Shown here: one piece after another, positions 1 to 9,158 of the stretch
Layout of the letters: every line of letters starts with the position of its first letter
Position numbering within the stretch: position 1 is the first letter of the stretch
Assembly (NCBI RefSeq): GCF_020177575.1
Contig: NZ_JAHTBK010000001.1
Span: 3,426,001 to 3,490,000, forward strand
Origin: Hasllibacter sp. MH4015
Lineage (GTDB): Bacteria > Pseudomonadota > Alphaproteobacteria > Rhodobacterales > Rhodobacteraceae
DNA: 64,000 nt
Direction of reading: 5' to 3'
Notes under the pieces: generated by a model
Databases searched by the model: none
Told to the model about the DNA's origin: nothing
What the model saw: the letters and a program-made list of their open reading frames with translations, nothing else
Translations under genes and position numbers: made by a program

Positions 1-77
1 GGGCGGACAAGGTGCGCTCCACCCTGCCGGTCATGCGCGACATGCGCGTCAAGCTGGAGGGCGACGGGGAGATGTAG
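1..77 (+). CDS. C-terminal end of an unidentified protein (partial)
   Basis: An open frame enters from the left edge and ends at a TAG at 75-77, leaving the last 24 residues, which finish in KLEGDGEM. Codon use is GC-rich like the neighbours, so it is probably the end of a real gene. It converges on ubiG, whose stop lies about 30 bases away. The piece is too short to identify, and I assign no function. Confidence 0.5.
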   Translation, partial: ADKVRSTLPVMRDMRVKLEGDGEM

Positions 78-106
78 GATGGGCGTCCTTGCGCATCATC
101 GCGACC

Positions 107-853
107 TCACCGCTTCACGGATGCCGTGACGTAGTTGACGCTCAGATCCCGGTCGCTCAATCCCCAGGTCCACAGGATCGGGTTGAAGACGAATCCTTTG
201 CGGTCCACCGGGTCCAAACCGGCCTGTCCGATGAGGTCGAACAACTCGTCCGGAGTGATGAATTTCGACCATTCATGGGTGCCCTTGGGAAGCCAGCGCA
301 TCACATGTTCCGCCCCGATGATCGCCATGAGGTAGCTTTTCGGGTTCCGGTTGAGCGTAGAGCAGATCATCAACCCGCCAGGCTTCAGAAGTTGCTGGCA
401 TGCGGTCAGGTAGGCCAACGGATCGGCCACGTGTTCGACAACTTCCATGTTGAGGACGACGTCGAATTGTTCACCCGCGTCAGCCAGCGCCTCCGCCGTG
501 GTGTGGCGATAGTCGATCTTCAATCCCGATTGTTCCGCATGAACCTGCGCCACGGGGATGTTCCTCTCCGCCGCGTCGGCACCGACCACGTCCGCCCCAA
601 GCCGTGCCATCGGCTCTGCCAGCAAACCGCCGCCGCACCCGATATCGAGGATGCGCAGGCCCGCAAACGGCGCGTTTGCCTTCAGGTCGCGCCCGAACTC
701 CGCCGCGATCTGGCTGGTAATGTAATCCAGCCGCGTGGGGTTGAGCATGTGGAGCGGTTTGAATTTGCCGTCGACATCCCACCATTCGGCGGCCATCGCC
801 TCAAACTTGGCGATCTCGGCGTCATCGACGGTTGTCTGAGGTGCGGCGCTCAT
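107..853 (-). CDS. ubiG: Ubiquinone biosynthesis O-methyltransferase UbiG
   Basis: Class I SAM-dependent methyltransferase of 248 residues, the usual UbiG length. UbiG performs both O-methylations of the quinone ring in ubiquinone synthesis, at the inner membrane face. The glycine-rich SAM loop ([19 protein letters not shown]) follows a UbiG-type N-terminus containing [21 protein letters not shown], and an NMEVVEHV motif follows. The frame is open for eight codons further upstream, but the ATG at 853 is chosen because a GAGGG ribosome site sits seven bases before it and the protein then begins at the family's normal place. It is divergent from the iminopeptidase gene with 69 bases between. 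Confidence 0.93.
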   Translation of the reverse strand: MSAAPQTTVDDAEIAKFEAMAAEWWDVDGKFKPLHMLNPTRLDYITSQIAAEFGRDLKANAPFAGLRILDIGCGGGLLAEPMARLGADVVGADAAERNIPVAQVHAEQSGLKIDYRHTTAEALADAGEQFDVVLNMEVVEHVADPLAYLTACQQLLKPGGLMICSTLNRNPKSYLMAIIGAEHVMRWLPKGTHEWSKFITPDELFDLIGQAGLDPVDRKGFVFNPILWTWGLSDRDLSVNYVTASVKR

Positions 854-922
854 GAAAATCCCTCGCTCATCGTGCAATTCCGGGCGTGTCGTTCCCGACC
901 CAACGGTCTATATAGGAGGACA

Positions 923-1912
923 ATGGATAAGTTCTCCGGCCAAAAGCGCGCAGCCGCGCATTTGTTCCCGCCGATCGACCCCTTCGATCAGCGCATGCTG
1001 GATGTGGGCGACGGCCATCACATCTATGTGGAGCAATGCGGCAACCCGCGCGGTGCGCCTGTCGTGGTCCTCCATGGCGGGCCGGGCGGTGGATGCAGCC
1101 CCGCGATGCGGCGCTATTTCGATCCCGATGTCTGGCGCGTGATCCTGTTTGACCAGCGTGGATGCGGCCGGTCGCGGCCCCACGCCTCGACCAAGGGCAA
1201 CACGACCTGGCACCTTGTCGCGGATATCGAGCGCATCCGGCACACCCTGGGCATTGATCGTTGGGCCGTGTTCGGCGGATCCTGGGGTGCGACCCTGGGC
1301 CTGATCTATGCGCAGGCGCATCCAGGCCCGGTGGCGTATCTGGCCCTGCGCGGCGTGTTCTTGTCGATGCAGCGAGAACTGGACTGGTTTTATGGCGGCG
1401 GCGCGGGGCAATTCTGGCCCGATCAATGGGCGCGGTTCGTCAGCCTTGTCCCGGAGGAGGAAAGGGGCGACCTGATCGCGGCCTATAACCGGCGCCTGTT
1501 CTCCGGTGATCTGATGGTGGAGACGCGGTTCGCCCGCGCCTGGGCCGCGTGGGAAAATGCGCTGGCGTCGATGGACAGTGACGGCCATGGCGGCGAAAGC
1601 CCCGCGGATTACGCGCGCGCCTTTGCCCGGTTGGAGAACCACTATTTCGTCAACAAGGGCTTTCTTGAGGAAGACGGCCAGATCCTGCGCGATCTGCACC
1701 GCATCGCCCACATCCCCGGCACCATCGTGCAGGGCCGGTACGACATGATCTGCCCCCCGATCTCTGCCCATACGCTTGCGCGGGGTTGGGCCGCGGGCCG
1801 CCTGCACATGGTGCGTGGTGCCGGCCATGCCCTGAGCGAGGCCGGGATCAGCCAGGAACTCGTACGCGTGATGAAGGCCGTGGGGGACAAGCGCCCGAAA
1901 TTCGGGTTGTGA
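923..1912 (+). CDS. pip: Proline iminopeptidase
   Basis: Alpha/beta-hydrolase of 329 residues that removes N-terminal proline from peptides in the cytoplasm (family S33). The oxyanion motif HGGPGGG, the nucleophile elbow GGSWGATL, an acid residue in GRYDMICPP and the C-terminal histidine in GAGHAL are all in the expected order. The ATG at 923 has a good site, AGGAGG, just upstream. A longer open frame runs upstream across the divergent ubiG gene, but that part is a shadow. The gene converges on dnaE2 with only five bases between stops. Confidence 0.93.
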   Translation: MDKFSGQKRAAAHLFPPIDPFDQRMLDVGDGHHIYVEQCGNPRGAPVVVLHGGPGGGCSPAMRRYFDPDVWRVILFDQRGCGRSRPHASTKGNTTWHLVADIERIRHTLGIDRWAVFGGSWGATLGLIYAQAHPGPVAYLALRGVFLSMQRELDWFYGGGAGQFWPDQWARFVSLVPEEERGDLIAAYNRRLFSGDLMVETRFARAWAAWENALASMDSDGHGGESPADYARAFARLENHYFVNKGFLEEDGQILRDLHRIAHIPGTIVQGRYDMICPPISAHTLARGWAAGRLHMVRGAGHALSEAGISQELVRVMKAVGDKRPKFGL

Positions 1913-1917
1913 CGCCG

Positions 1918-4905
1918 TCACTGTAACGTGGCGGTTCCGATCGCGTTGGGTGCGGGCAAAGCCGTGCGAGGTTGAGGTTTCTCTTCCGTGTCGATTTCGA
2001 CCTTTGCTGGGGCCACGGGTTCCAGAAGCCTTGGATCAATCCCCGGGCTCAGCCGGTCGCGGATCAGGGCCACGGGATGGGTCCTGAGCGTCAGCCGCAT
2101 CGACACGTAATCCTCCACCACTTGCTCCCCCTCACTCATCTGCGGCAGCAAGACCGCTTGCTCCACGATCCCCTCGCCATCCAGATCGCCCGCGAACAGG
2201 GGCAGTTCGTTGCGCGGCGTCAAAGCACGGGCGGCCCAGAGCGCGTCGCGCCGCGACAGGCCGCAGGCCGCAAAGGCATCGGCCTCGGCCAGTATCGTGA
2301 GGATGCGAGCATCGACCCCTGCACGCCGCCAGACATCCTCCACCGCGTGATAGCCATTGCCCCGTGCCGCGACGACCCACTCGGCTTCATCCTCGCGCAT
2401 CGACTTGATCTGCCGGAACCCCAACCTGAGCGCCAGGTCCCCGGCCTCCGTGCGCTCCATGATGTTTTCCCATTTCGACTGGTTCACACAGACGGGCCGC
2501 ACCTCCACCCCGTGTTCCCGCGCGTCCCGCACGATCTGGGCGGGGGCGTAGAACCCCATCGGTTGAGCATTCAGAAGCGCGCAGGCGAAGATGCCGGGGT
2601 GGTGGCATTTCAGCCAGCTCGACGCATAGACCAGCAGGGCGAAACTCGCCGCGTGGCTTTCGGGAAACCCGTAAGAGCCAAAGCCTTCGATCTGCGAAAA
2701 ACACCGCTCCGCGAAGTCGCGCTCATAGCCCTTGTCGCCCATGCCCTTCAGGAACCGCGTGCGGAAATCGCTGACATTGCCGTGCTTCTTGAACGTCGCC
2801 AGTGACCGGCGCAGGCGGTCTGATTCATCGGGGGTGAAGCCCGCCCCGGTGATGGCGATCTGCATCGCCTGTTCCTGGAACAGGGGCACCCCGAGGGTCT
2901 TGCCCAGAACCCGCCCCAACTCGTCTGAAGGGAAGCTGACCTCTTCCTCCCCGTTCCGGCGGCGGATGAACGGATGCACCATGTCGCCCTGGATCGGGCC
3001 AGGGCGGATGATGGCGACCTGGATCACCAGGTCATAGAAGCAACGCGGCCGCATTCTGGGCAGGAAATTCATCTGCGCGCGGCTTTCCACCTGGAACACC
3101 CCAAGGGAATCGGCCCGGCACAGCATGTCATAGACCACCGGATCCTCGGGCGGCAGGGTGGCCAGCGTGTATGTCGTTTCGTGATGCTCCACGAGCAGAT
3201 CAAAGCCCTTCCGGATGCAGGTCAGCATGCCCAGGGCCAGCACATCCACCTTCAGGATGCCGAGCGCGTCAATGTCGTCCTTGTCCCAGCAGATGACCGT
3301 GCGATTGGCCATCGTGGCGTTTTCGATCGGCACCAGTTCATCCAGACGCCCTTCGGTGATGACAAAGCCGCCGACATGCTGGCTCAGGTGCCTCGGGAAA
3401 CCGATGATCTCCTCGATCAGGTGAATGGTCTGGGCCAGGCGCGGACTGTCCGGATCAAGGCCGATCTCGCGCATCCGCTCCATCTCCGGCCCGGTCTTGG
3501 ACCACGACCCCCAGATCTGGGAGCTGAGCGCCGACAGGATATCTTCCGACAGGCCCATCGCCTTTCCGACCTCCCGCACGGCGCGCTTGCCGCGGTAATG
3601 AATCACCGTGGCGCACAGGCCCGCGCGCTCTCGGCTATAGCGTTCGTAGATGTGCTGGATCACCTCCTCGCGACGCTCGTGTTCAAAATCCACGTCGATA
3701 TCGGGGGGCTCGTTGCGGGCCTCCGACACGAAGCGTTCGAACACCATTGTCCCGACCTCGGGGCTGACCGATGTGACGCCAAGCGCGTAGCAGGTGATCG
3801 AATTGGCCGCCGATCCCCGCCCCTGGCACAGGATGTTCTTGGATCGCGCGAAGGCCACGATGTCATGCACCGTCAGGAAATAGGGCTCATAGCCGAGCTT
3901 CTTGATCAGTTGAAGTTCATGGTTCAGCTGCCGCTCCGCCCGTTCGGGCACGCCCTTGGGATAGCGCCATCGCAGCCCCTCAATGGCAAGGCGGCGCAGA
4001 CGCTCAGCGGCGGTTTCGTTGCCGGTGATCTCGGACGGATATTCGTAGCGCAGGCTTTGAATGTCGAAACGCAGCCCGTCGACGACCTCCATACTGCGCG
4101 CAACGGCGTCTTCATGGCCGTTGAAGATGTTGCGCATCTCCGTCTCGCTGCGCAGGCGTTGTTCGGCATTGGCCTGCGCGGCGGTGCCCAGATCCTCCAC
4201 CCGAATACCCTGGCGGATACAGGTCAGAACATCGCTCAGGCGACGACGGCGACCATGGTGCATCAGCGGACGGGCGGAGGCGACGGTTCTCAGGCCCAGG
4301 GTTCCGGCGATCCGTGTCTGCGCGCCAAAGCGAACGCTGTCCTGCCCGTCATAAATCGGTGACAGGCACAGATAGGGGGACAGGGGGGCGATCCGTTCGG
4401 CCGCACGCAGCCAGCGTTTCGTGACCCGCCTCGGCGCATGGAGCAGCAGGGTCAGCCCGCCATTCCGCTCCATAAGGTCGTCCAGTCTCAGGTCGCACTT
4501 CCCCTTCTCCGCCCTGAGCCTGCCGGTCGACAGCAACCGGCACAAAGTGCCCCAGCCCTCGCGATCCCTCGGCAGGGCGGTGATCTCCATCCCGTTGTCG
4601 AAGACCAGGCGACTGGCAGGCAGAAGACGCGGCACATGGTCGATCGGCGCGCGCGGCGCCGGGGGAACGTGATCGGGGCGCGGTGGGCCGATCGGATCAG
4701 CGGCGGCGGCTTTCGCGTCGTCTATCTCCTGCTGGATCTTGCGCAATTCCGACCAGGCGCGAACGACACCGGCGACGGAGTTCGCATCGGCGATGGCAAT
4801 GGCATCCAACTGAAGAAAAGCGGCACGTCTTGCATATTCCTCGGGGTGAGAACCGCCCGTGAGGAAGGTGAAGTTGGACGTGATAGAGAGTTCCGCGAAT
4901 CCCAT
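1918..4905 (-). CDS. dnaE2: Error-prone DNA polymerase DnaE2 (ImuC)
   Basis: C-family polymerase alpha subunit used in SOS translesion synthesis with ImuB. The 995-residue protein starts with a PHP domain (ITSNFTFLTGGSHPEEY), has the palm motif PDIDVDFEHERREE near residue 400, and carries LPLFAGDL and the DnaE2-like segment QMSEGEQVVEDY near the C-terminus. Family members are usually about 1,050-1,150 residues and end in an OB-fold. Here the sequence leaves the family pattern soon after RTHPVALIRD and finishes in a Pro/Ala-rich tail, so the OB-fold appears to be absent. A LexA-like box lies 13 bases before the ATG, and no Shine-Dalgarno is visible. The usual partners imuA and imuB are not adjacent; imuB is at 58.7 kb. 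Confidence 0.93.
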   Translation of the reverse strand: MGFAELSITSNFTFLTGGSHPEEYARRAAFLQLDAIAIADANSVAGVVRAWSELRKIQQEIDDAKAAAADPIGPPRPDHVPPAPRAPIDHVPRLLPASRLVFDNGMEITALPRDREGWGTLCRLLSTGRLRAEKGKCDLRLDDLMERNGGLTLLLHAPRRVTKRWLRAAERIAPLSPYLCLSPIYDGQDSVRFGAQTRIAGTLGLRTVASARPLMHHGRRRRLSDVLTCIRQGIRVEDLGTAAQANAEQRLRSETEMRNIFNGHEDAVARSMEVVDGLRFDIQSLRYEYPSEITGNETAAERLRRLAIEGLRWRYPKGVPERAERQLNHELQLIKKLGYEPYFLTVHDIVAFARSKNILCQGRGSAANSITCYALGVTSVSPEVGTMVFERFVSEARNEPPDIDVDFEHERREEVIQHIYERYSRERAGLCATVIHYRGKRAVREVGKAMGLSEDILSALSSQIWGSWSKTGPEMERMREIGLDPDSPRLAQTIHLIEEIIGFPRHLSQHVGGFVITEGRLDELVPIENATMANRTVICWDKDDIDALGILKVDVLALGMLTCIRKGFDLLVEHHETTYTLATLPPEDPVVYDMLCRADSLGVFQVESRAQMNFLPRMRPRCFYDLVIQVAIIRPGPIQGDMVHPFIRRRNGEEEVSFPSDELGRVLGKTLGVPLFQEQAMQIAITGAGFTPDESDRLRRSLATFKKHGNVSDFRTRFLKGMGDKGYERDFAERCFSQIEGFGSYGFPESHAASFALLVYASSWLKCHHPGIFACALLNAQPMGFYAPAQIVRDAREHGVEVRPVCVNQSKWENIMERTEAGDLALRLGFRQIKSMREDEAEWVVAARGNGYHAVEDVWRRAGVDARILTILAEADAFAACGLSRRDALWAARALTPRNELPLFAGDLDGEGIVEQAVLLPQMSEGEQVVEDYVSMRLTLRTHPVALIRDRLSPGIDPRLLEPVAPAKVEIDTEEKPQPRTALPAPNAIGTATLQ

Positions 4906-4918
4906 AGGCGCGGAGTAT

Positions 4919-4933
4919 ATTCACGTTTTGTTC
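4919..4933 (-). promoter_or_regulatory. LexA-like SOS box upstream of dnaE2
   Basis: Read in the dnaE2 direction the sequence is GAACAAAACGTGAAT, one mismatch from the alphaproteobacterial LexA box GAAC-N7-GAAC. It ends 13 bases before the ATG. It matches the box before imuB at 12 of 15 positions, in the same orientation and at nearly the same distance from the start. LexA repression of dnaE2 is inferred from this and from the known SOS control of the family. Confidence 0.7.
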
Positions 4934-5022
4934 TTGTTGGGAGTGGGTTGATCCGAAACCATGTGGACAGTCCCCAGGGTCAAGCTCAGCATTAAAACGA
5001 GCAAGACGCGCAAAGCCCCCCT

Positions 5023-6273
5023 TCACTCCCCGTCTTTGCGCGTCAATCCGTAACGCTCAGCCACGCGCCAGACATGCTCAGGCACCATGTTCTTGACCCG
5101 GGCGGGATGGGCGCGACGCAGGTGCAGGATCGTCTCGATGGCTTTCATCTCCACCCGCGCCCGGGCGAATTCGAGGCCCCGTGGCCCGATCCTTGGCTGG
5201 AGGAAAGACACCACGGGACGCAGCCAATCGGGCATGGAGCGCAACGGCATCCCGCCCGCCGCCCGCTCCGTGTTGGCGAGAAATCCCTTCACCGCGCCCT
5301 CGCGCTTGCCCTTGTCTGTCAGCGGACGGATGGCCACCCGATCTGAAATCGCCTCCCACATCTCCGCCCCGCTTACATTGCGGGTGATGACCCATTGATC
5401 CCCATCGCCGCCCATATAGCCCACGGTGATGTCAGCCAGCCGGTTGGTATAATCCACGCATGTCTTGCAGGTCAGGGGGAAGAAATCGGGCGGCAGCTTT
5501 GAGATCGGCAATTGCAGGAACGGCACCACGCGGGTCGGCCTTCCATCGTCAAAGCGCAACTCCACACGATAATCGGCTCGGAATTCGAGGTAGCTGATCG
5601 CATCGGGCCGCTCGTCCAGAAGCGCAAGAAAATCGTGGAATTTCTCGGTGGTCGTGTTGTCCGAACACGGGGTTCCGATGACGTATAGACGCTCCAACCC
5701 CAAATCCGCCTCGATCTGCCGAAGTGCGTAGACCTGGCAGGGGATTCCGATCACCGCGATGCGCTTGTGCCCGGCCTCCATTGCCGGCTCCAGCGCCGCC
5801 AGCGTGGGGCCAAACCCCATCCGCATCCCGCGGCATTGGGCCAGCCCCTCGGGTTCCGTCACGATGACAGGCAGGGGCTTCCAGCGATCCTCCGGGTCCG
5901 GGGCGACCGTAAGCACGGCGGTCACGGTGCCGGAGCGGAGCAGTTCAGCCGCCAATTCCGTGGTCAGGCCCGTCCATTGCGCACCGGAGGCGGGAACGCG
6001 CAGACGGGCACGGTGCATGGCTTGGGTGACGCCAAAAAACGCCTCTTCCCCTCTATCGGGGTCCGTGACACGCCCATGGACGCGCCGTTCCGCGCCCGGA
6101 TAATCGGGCTGGATGAATTGGCAGGCTTTGCCACATGCCTTGCCGTCCCCCATCCGGCTGATCCCGCAATCGGTGCACAATCCCGGCCGCGGCCCGCCGC
6201 CAAGCTGCGGGGCAATGGGGATATCTGCACGGGTGTCTCGGGGCATGGGGATGGCTTTCGGACAACGACGCAT
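5023..6273 (-). CDS. FrhB/BciB-family iron-sulfur flavoprotein (F420 hydrogenase beta-subunit-like)
   Basis: Protein of 416 residues of the coenzyme F420 hydrogenase/dehydrogenase beta-subunit superfamily, which includes the ferredoxin-dependent 8-vinyl reductase BciB and 7-hydroxymethyl chlorophyll a reductase. The N-terminal cysteine cluster (GLCTDCGISRMGDGKACGKAC), an internal GIPCQVYALRQIE and the later CKTCVDYTNRLADITVGYMGG motif fit iron-sulfur and flavin binding. No other photosynthesis gene is in the window, so a bacteriochlorophyll role is possible but unproven. The ATG at 6273 has only a weak site; the ATG nine codons in is an alternative. It lies 117 bases upstream of dnaE2 on the same strand. 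Confidence 0.8.
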   Translation of the reverse strand: MRRCPKAIPMPRDTRADIPIAPQLGGGPRPGLCTDCGISRMGDGKACGKACQFIQPDYPGAERRVHGRVTDPDRGEEAFFGVTQAMHRARLRVPASGAQWTGLTTELAAELLRSGTVTAVLTVAPDPEDRWKPLPVIVTEPEGLAQCRGMRMGFGPTLAALEPAMEAGHKRIAVIGIPCQVYALRQIEADLGLERLYVIGTPCSDNTTTEKFHDFLALLDERPDAISYLEFRADYRVELRFDDGRPTRVVPFLQLPISKLPPDFFPLTCKTCVDYTNRLADITVGYMGGDGDQWVITRNVSGAEMWEAISDRVAIRPLTDKGKREGAVKGFLANTERAAGGMPLRSMPDWLRPVVSFLQPRIGPRGLEFARARVEMKAIETILHLRRAHPARVKNMVPEHVWRVAERYGLTRKDGE

Positions 6274-6327
6274 CTTCTGCCCGATAGGGTGTGCAAGTCA
6301 ACTTGAGCGTGTGTGCCCCAATGAAAG

Positions 6328-6357
6328 AGGCAGCCCCGATCCGCACCGGAGCTGCCT
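6328..6357 (-). terminator. Hairpin after the purine permease gene
   Basis: AGGCAGC and GCTGCCT form a seven-base-pair stem with an inner TCCG/CGGA pairing, starting about 25 bases past the permease stop on the minus strand. The tail, CTTTCATT, is only moderately T-rich, so termination strength is uncertain. Confidence 0.5.
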
Positions 6358-6381
6358 ATGGCAAACGATTTTCCAAGTGCC

Positions 6382-7815
6382 TCAGCTTTTGGGCAAGCTG
6401 CCTTCGCCGTGACCCGCCATGCCGCCCGATACCTCTTCGGTGGATTCGGCGGCCAGCTCCTCCGGCAGAACGAGGTTCAGCACGATCGCGATCAATGCCG
6501 CGGGAAGAAGGCCCGAGGTCATGAGGATGCGCAGCGTCTCGGGCAAGTATTGCACCGCCTGCGGGTCAAGTTGCAGGCCCAGACCAACGGACAGCGAAAT
6601 CGCGAAGATCACCATGTTCCGGCGGTTCCAGTTCACGTCCGACAGCATCGAGATGCCTGCGGCCACGACCATGCCGAACATCACGATGACACCACCGCCC
6701 AGAACCTCGATCGGGATGGTGCGGATCACCGCGCCGACCTTCGGCACAAGACCGCACAGGATCAGGAACAGCGCGCCGATGGTCACGACATGGCGGCTCA
6801 TCACGCCGGTCATGGCAATCAGTCCGACATTCTGGCTGAAGGAAGTGTTGGGGAAGCCACCGAACAGGCCCGCAATCGCGGTGCCGACACCATCGGCATA
6901 GGTCGCGCCGGAAATTTCCTTGTCGGTCGCCTCGCGCCCCGCGCCACCCTTGGTGATGCCCGACACATCGCCGACGGTTTCGACCGCCGACACGAACGCC
7001 ATCAGGCAGAAGCCGACAACCGCCGCGATCGAGAATTCGAAGCCGTAGCGGAAGAGCTCGGGCAAGGCGAAGGGTGCGGCGCGACCCCAAGAAGTTCCGA
7101 TCCCCTCGAACGTGACCATGCCGAACATCAGCGCATAGATGTAGCCCGCGATGATGCCGATCACAACGGCGGATACCGACAGCATGCCACGCGCGAAGAA
7201 TTTCAACCCGAGCGTCACGAAGACGACCACAAGCGCCGCGCCCCAGTTCAGAAGGCTGCCGTATTCCGGCTGGGTGATCGCCGGAACACCGCCGGCTGCG
7301 TATTGGATGCCGACCTTCACCAGCGCCAGGCCGATCATCGTAACGACAAGGCCGGTGACAAGCGGCGGAAGGGCGAAGCGGATCTTGCCGATGAACGTCG
7401 CCAGAACGGCGTGGAACAGACCGCCCACGACGACCCCGCCGAACAGTGCCGGAAGCGCCTCGACCCCCTGACCTGCGACAAGCGGGATCATGATCGGAAT
7501 GAAAGCGAAAGACGTGCCCTGGACGATCGGCAGGCGCGCGCCCACGGGCCCCAGGCCGATCGTCTGGAACAGCGTGGCGATGCCTGCGAATAGCATCGAC
7601 ATCTGGATCAGGTATGTCATGTCCGGGAAGCCATTGGCCCCCGCATCGGAGCCGAACCCGAACCCGGCGGCGCCGGAGATGATGATCGCGGGCGTGATGT
7701 TTGATACGAACATGGCCAGCACGTGCTGGATGCCCAGTGGAACCGCGCGGTGAAGCGCCGGTGTGTAATTCGGATCGCGGAGCTGCGCTGGCGTTCCGAT
7801 GCTGTTGTCAGCCAT
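6382..7815 (-). CDS. NCS2-family purine (urate/xanthine) permease
   Basis: Polytopic inner-membrane symporter of 477 residues from the nucleobase-cation symporter-2 family. The NCS2 signature QNVGLIAMTG is complete, and about a dozen hydrophobic segments can be counted. Its place as the last gene of the puuE-uraD/allE/allA operon, 27 bases after allA, suggests it imports urate or xanthine rather than uracil. The start has a clear GGAGGGA site in TGGAGGGACAAGAAG before the ATG. A hairpin follows the stop. Confidence 0.88.
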   Translation of the reverse strand: MADNSIGTPAQLRDPNYTPALHRAVPLGIQHVLAMFVSNITPAIIISGAAGFGFGSDAGANGFPDMTYLIQMSMLFAGIATLFQTIGLGPVGARLPIVQGTSFAFIPIMIPLVAGQGVEALPALFGGVVVGGLFHAVLATFIGKIRFALPPLVTGLVVTMIGLALVKVGIQYAAGGVPAITQPEYGSLLNWGAALVVVFVTLGLKFFARGMLSVSAVVIGIIAGYIYALMFGMVTFEGIGTSWGRAAPFALPELFRYGFEFSIAAVVGFCLMAFVSAVETVGDVSGITKGGAGREATDKEISGATYADGVGTAIAGLFGGFPNTSFSQNVGLIAMTGVMSRHVVTIGALFLILCGLVPKVGAVIRTIPIEVLGGGVIVMFGMVVAAGISMLSDVNWNRRNMVIFAISLSVGLGLQLDPQAVQYLPETLRILMTSGLLPAALIAIVLNLVLPEELAAESTEEVSGGMAGHGEGSLPKS

Positions 7816-7842
7816 CTTCTTGTCCCTCCAGATGACCTGTCG

Positions 7843-8334
7843 TCACCGTTTCGTTGATGTGACAAGCACCGGCTCCTCCATCCGGTACTCCTCAAGGTTG
7901 GGGCCATCGCCGACCCTGTCGATTACGGCGAAAAGGCCGGACCCGGCGATCGGCGCAAGAACGCCGTGCCAGGTGTTGCGTGCCAGGTTTACGGCGACCG
8001 AATGGGTGGCCAGAAATGCGGAAGCGGGGCCGGGTCGGCCCCCGTCGTCGGGCGCGACGATCACGAGATACGCGGCGTCGGACATCGGGATGAAGCATTG
8101 GGAGCCAAGCGGATGACGCTCCAGCAGGTCGCAGGTATACGGCATGTCGCGCAGCGTCGCCTGGAACAGGCTAAGCCCGACTGTGCCGTCTTCGATGTCG
8201 AATGTCGCAAGGTCGGTATACCGGTTGCACATCCCCGCATTGATCAACAGCGGTTGGACTGTGCCGACTTCGATCACTTCGCCGTAGGGCTTGAAAGCCT
8301 CCGCCGTGATCGCAGTGGCGACAAGCGATCTCAT
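7843..8334 (-). CDS. allA: Ureidoglycolate lyase
   Basis: Protein of 163 residues matching AllA, which splits ureidoglycolate into glyoxylate and urea, the last step of ureide breakdown in the cytoplasm. Family features include FKPYGEVIEVG near the start, CNRYTDLA, the cupin-like LLERHPLGSQCFIPM and NTWHGVLAPI near the C-terminus. The ATG at 8334 overlaps the allE stop by four bases (ATGA), which indicates translational coupling. A longer frame upstream lies inside allE and is not used. Confidence 0.92.
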   Translation of the reverse strand: MRSLVATAITAEAFKPYGEVIEVGTVQPLLINAGMCNRYTDLATFDIEDGTVGLSLFQATLRDMPYTCDLLERHPLGSQCFIPMSDAAYLVIVAPDDGGRPGPASAFLATHSVAVNLARNTWHGVLAPIAGSGLFAVIDRVGDGPNLEEYRMEEPVLVTSTKR

Positions 8335-9158
8335 AGGTGCATCGCCGGATGCCGGTTGACGTCCTTGTAGAGCAGGTAGCGGAACGGCCCCGGCCCCCCG
8401 GCATAACAGGCCTGCGGGCAGAAGGCGCGCAGCCACATGAAATCTCCCGCCTCAACCTCCACCCAATCCTGGTTGAGGCGATAGACGGCCTTGCCTTCCA
8501 GCACGTAAATCCCGTGTTCCATCACGTGGGTTTCCGCGAACGGGATCACACCACCCGGCTGAAAGGTCACGACATTGACGTGCATGTCGTGGCGCAAATC
8601 GCTGGGGTCGACAAAGCGGGTTGTGGACCAGACGCCGTCCGTGTCCGGCATCGGCACAGGGTCCACGTCATCGTCATGGGTGAAGACCGGCTCGGGGCGG
8701 TCCAACCCTTCCACGGGTTGGTAACGTTTGCGGATCCAATGGAACTTTGCGTGGCCCGACGTCCGATTACGCAGGCTCCAACCGCTGCCGGCAGGAAGAT
8801 AGGCATAGCCACCGGGGGTCAGGGTACGGGCGCTGTCGCCAAGGGTAATCTCGACCTCGCCTTCCATCACGAAGATCCCGGCCTGAACCGTCTCATCGGG
8901 CTCTGGCCTGTCCGATCCGCCACCCGGTGCCACGTCCATCACATATTGTGCGAAGGTTTCCGCAAAGCCGGTCATGGGCCGGGCCAGGACCCAGGCTCGG
9001 GTGTCATCCCAGAAGGGGAAGGCGCTGGTGACGATATCCTGCATCACCCCCTTGGGTATCACCGCGTAGCTTTCGGTGAACACGGCCCGATCGGTCAGCA
9101 CCTGCGTCTGTGGTGCAAGCCCGCCCTGGGGCGCAAAATATGTGCGGCGTTCGGTCAT
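8331..9158 (-). CDS. allE: (S)-ureidoglycine aminohydrolase
   Basis: Bicupin of 275 residues that converts (S)-ureidoglycine to (S)-ureidoglycolate and ammonia. Two cupin halves are visible: the first includes EGEVEITLGDSARTLTPGGYAYLPAG, and the second carries the metal-binding pattern ETHVMEHGIYVLEG followed by FMWLRAFCPQACYAGG. The N-terminus, YFAPQGGLAPQTQVLTDRAVFTESYAVIPKG, is characteristic of the family. Start and stop both overlap neighbouring genes by four bases, so it belongs to a tight operon. Its substrate normally comes from allantoate amidohydrolase, which is not in this window. Confidence 0.92.
   Translation of the reverse strand: MTERRTYFAPQGGLAPQTQVLTDRAVFTESYAVIPKGVMQDIVTSAFPFWDDTRAWVLARPMTGFAETFAQYVMDVAPGGGSDRPEPDETVQAGIFVMEGEVEITLGDSARTLTPGGYAYLPAGSGWSLRNRTSGHAKFHWIRKRYQPVEGLDRPEPVFTHDDDVDPVPMPDTDGVWSTTRFVDPSDLRHDMHVNVVTFQPGGVIPFAETHVMEHGIYVLEGKAVYRLNQDWVEVEAGDFMWLRAFCPQACYAGGPGPFRYLLYKDVNRHPAMHL

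Noticed and set aside
2974-4362. A 462-codon plus-strand frame inside dnaE2
   Set aside because: Antisense to strongly supported dnaE2, rich in His and Arg as expected for a shadow of a GC-rich gene.
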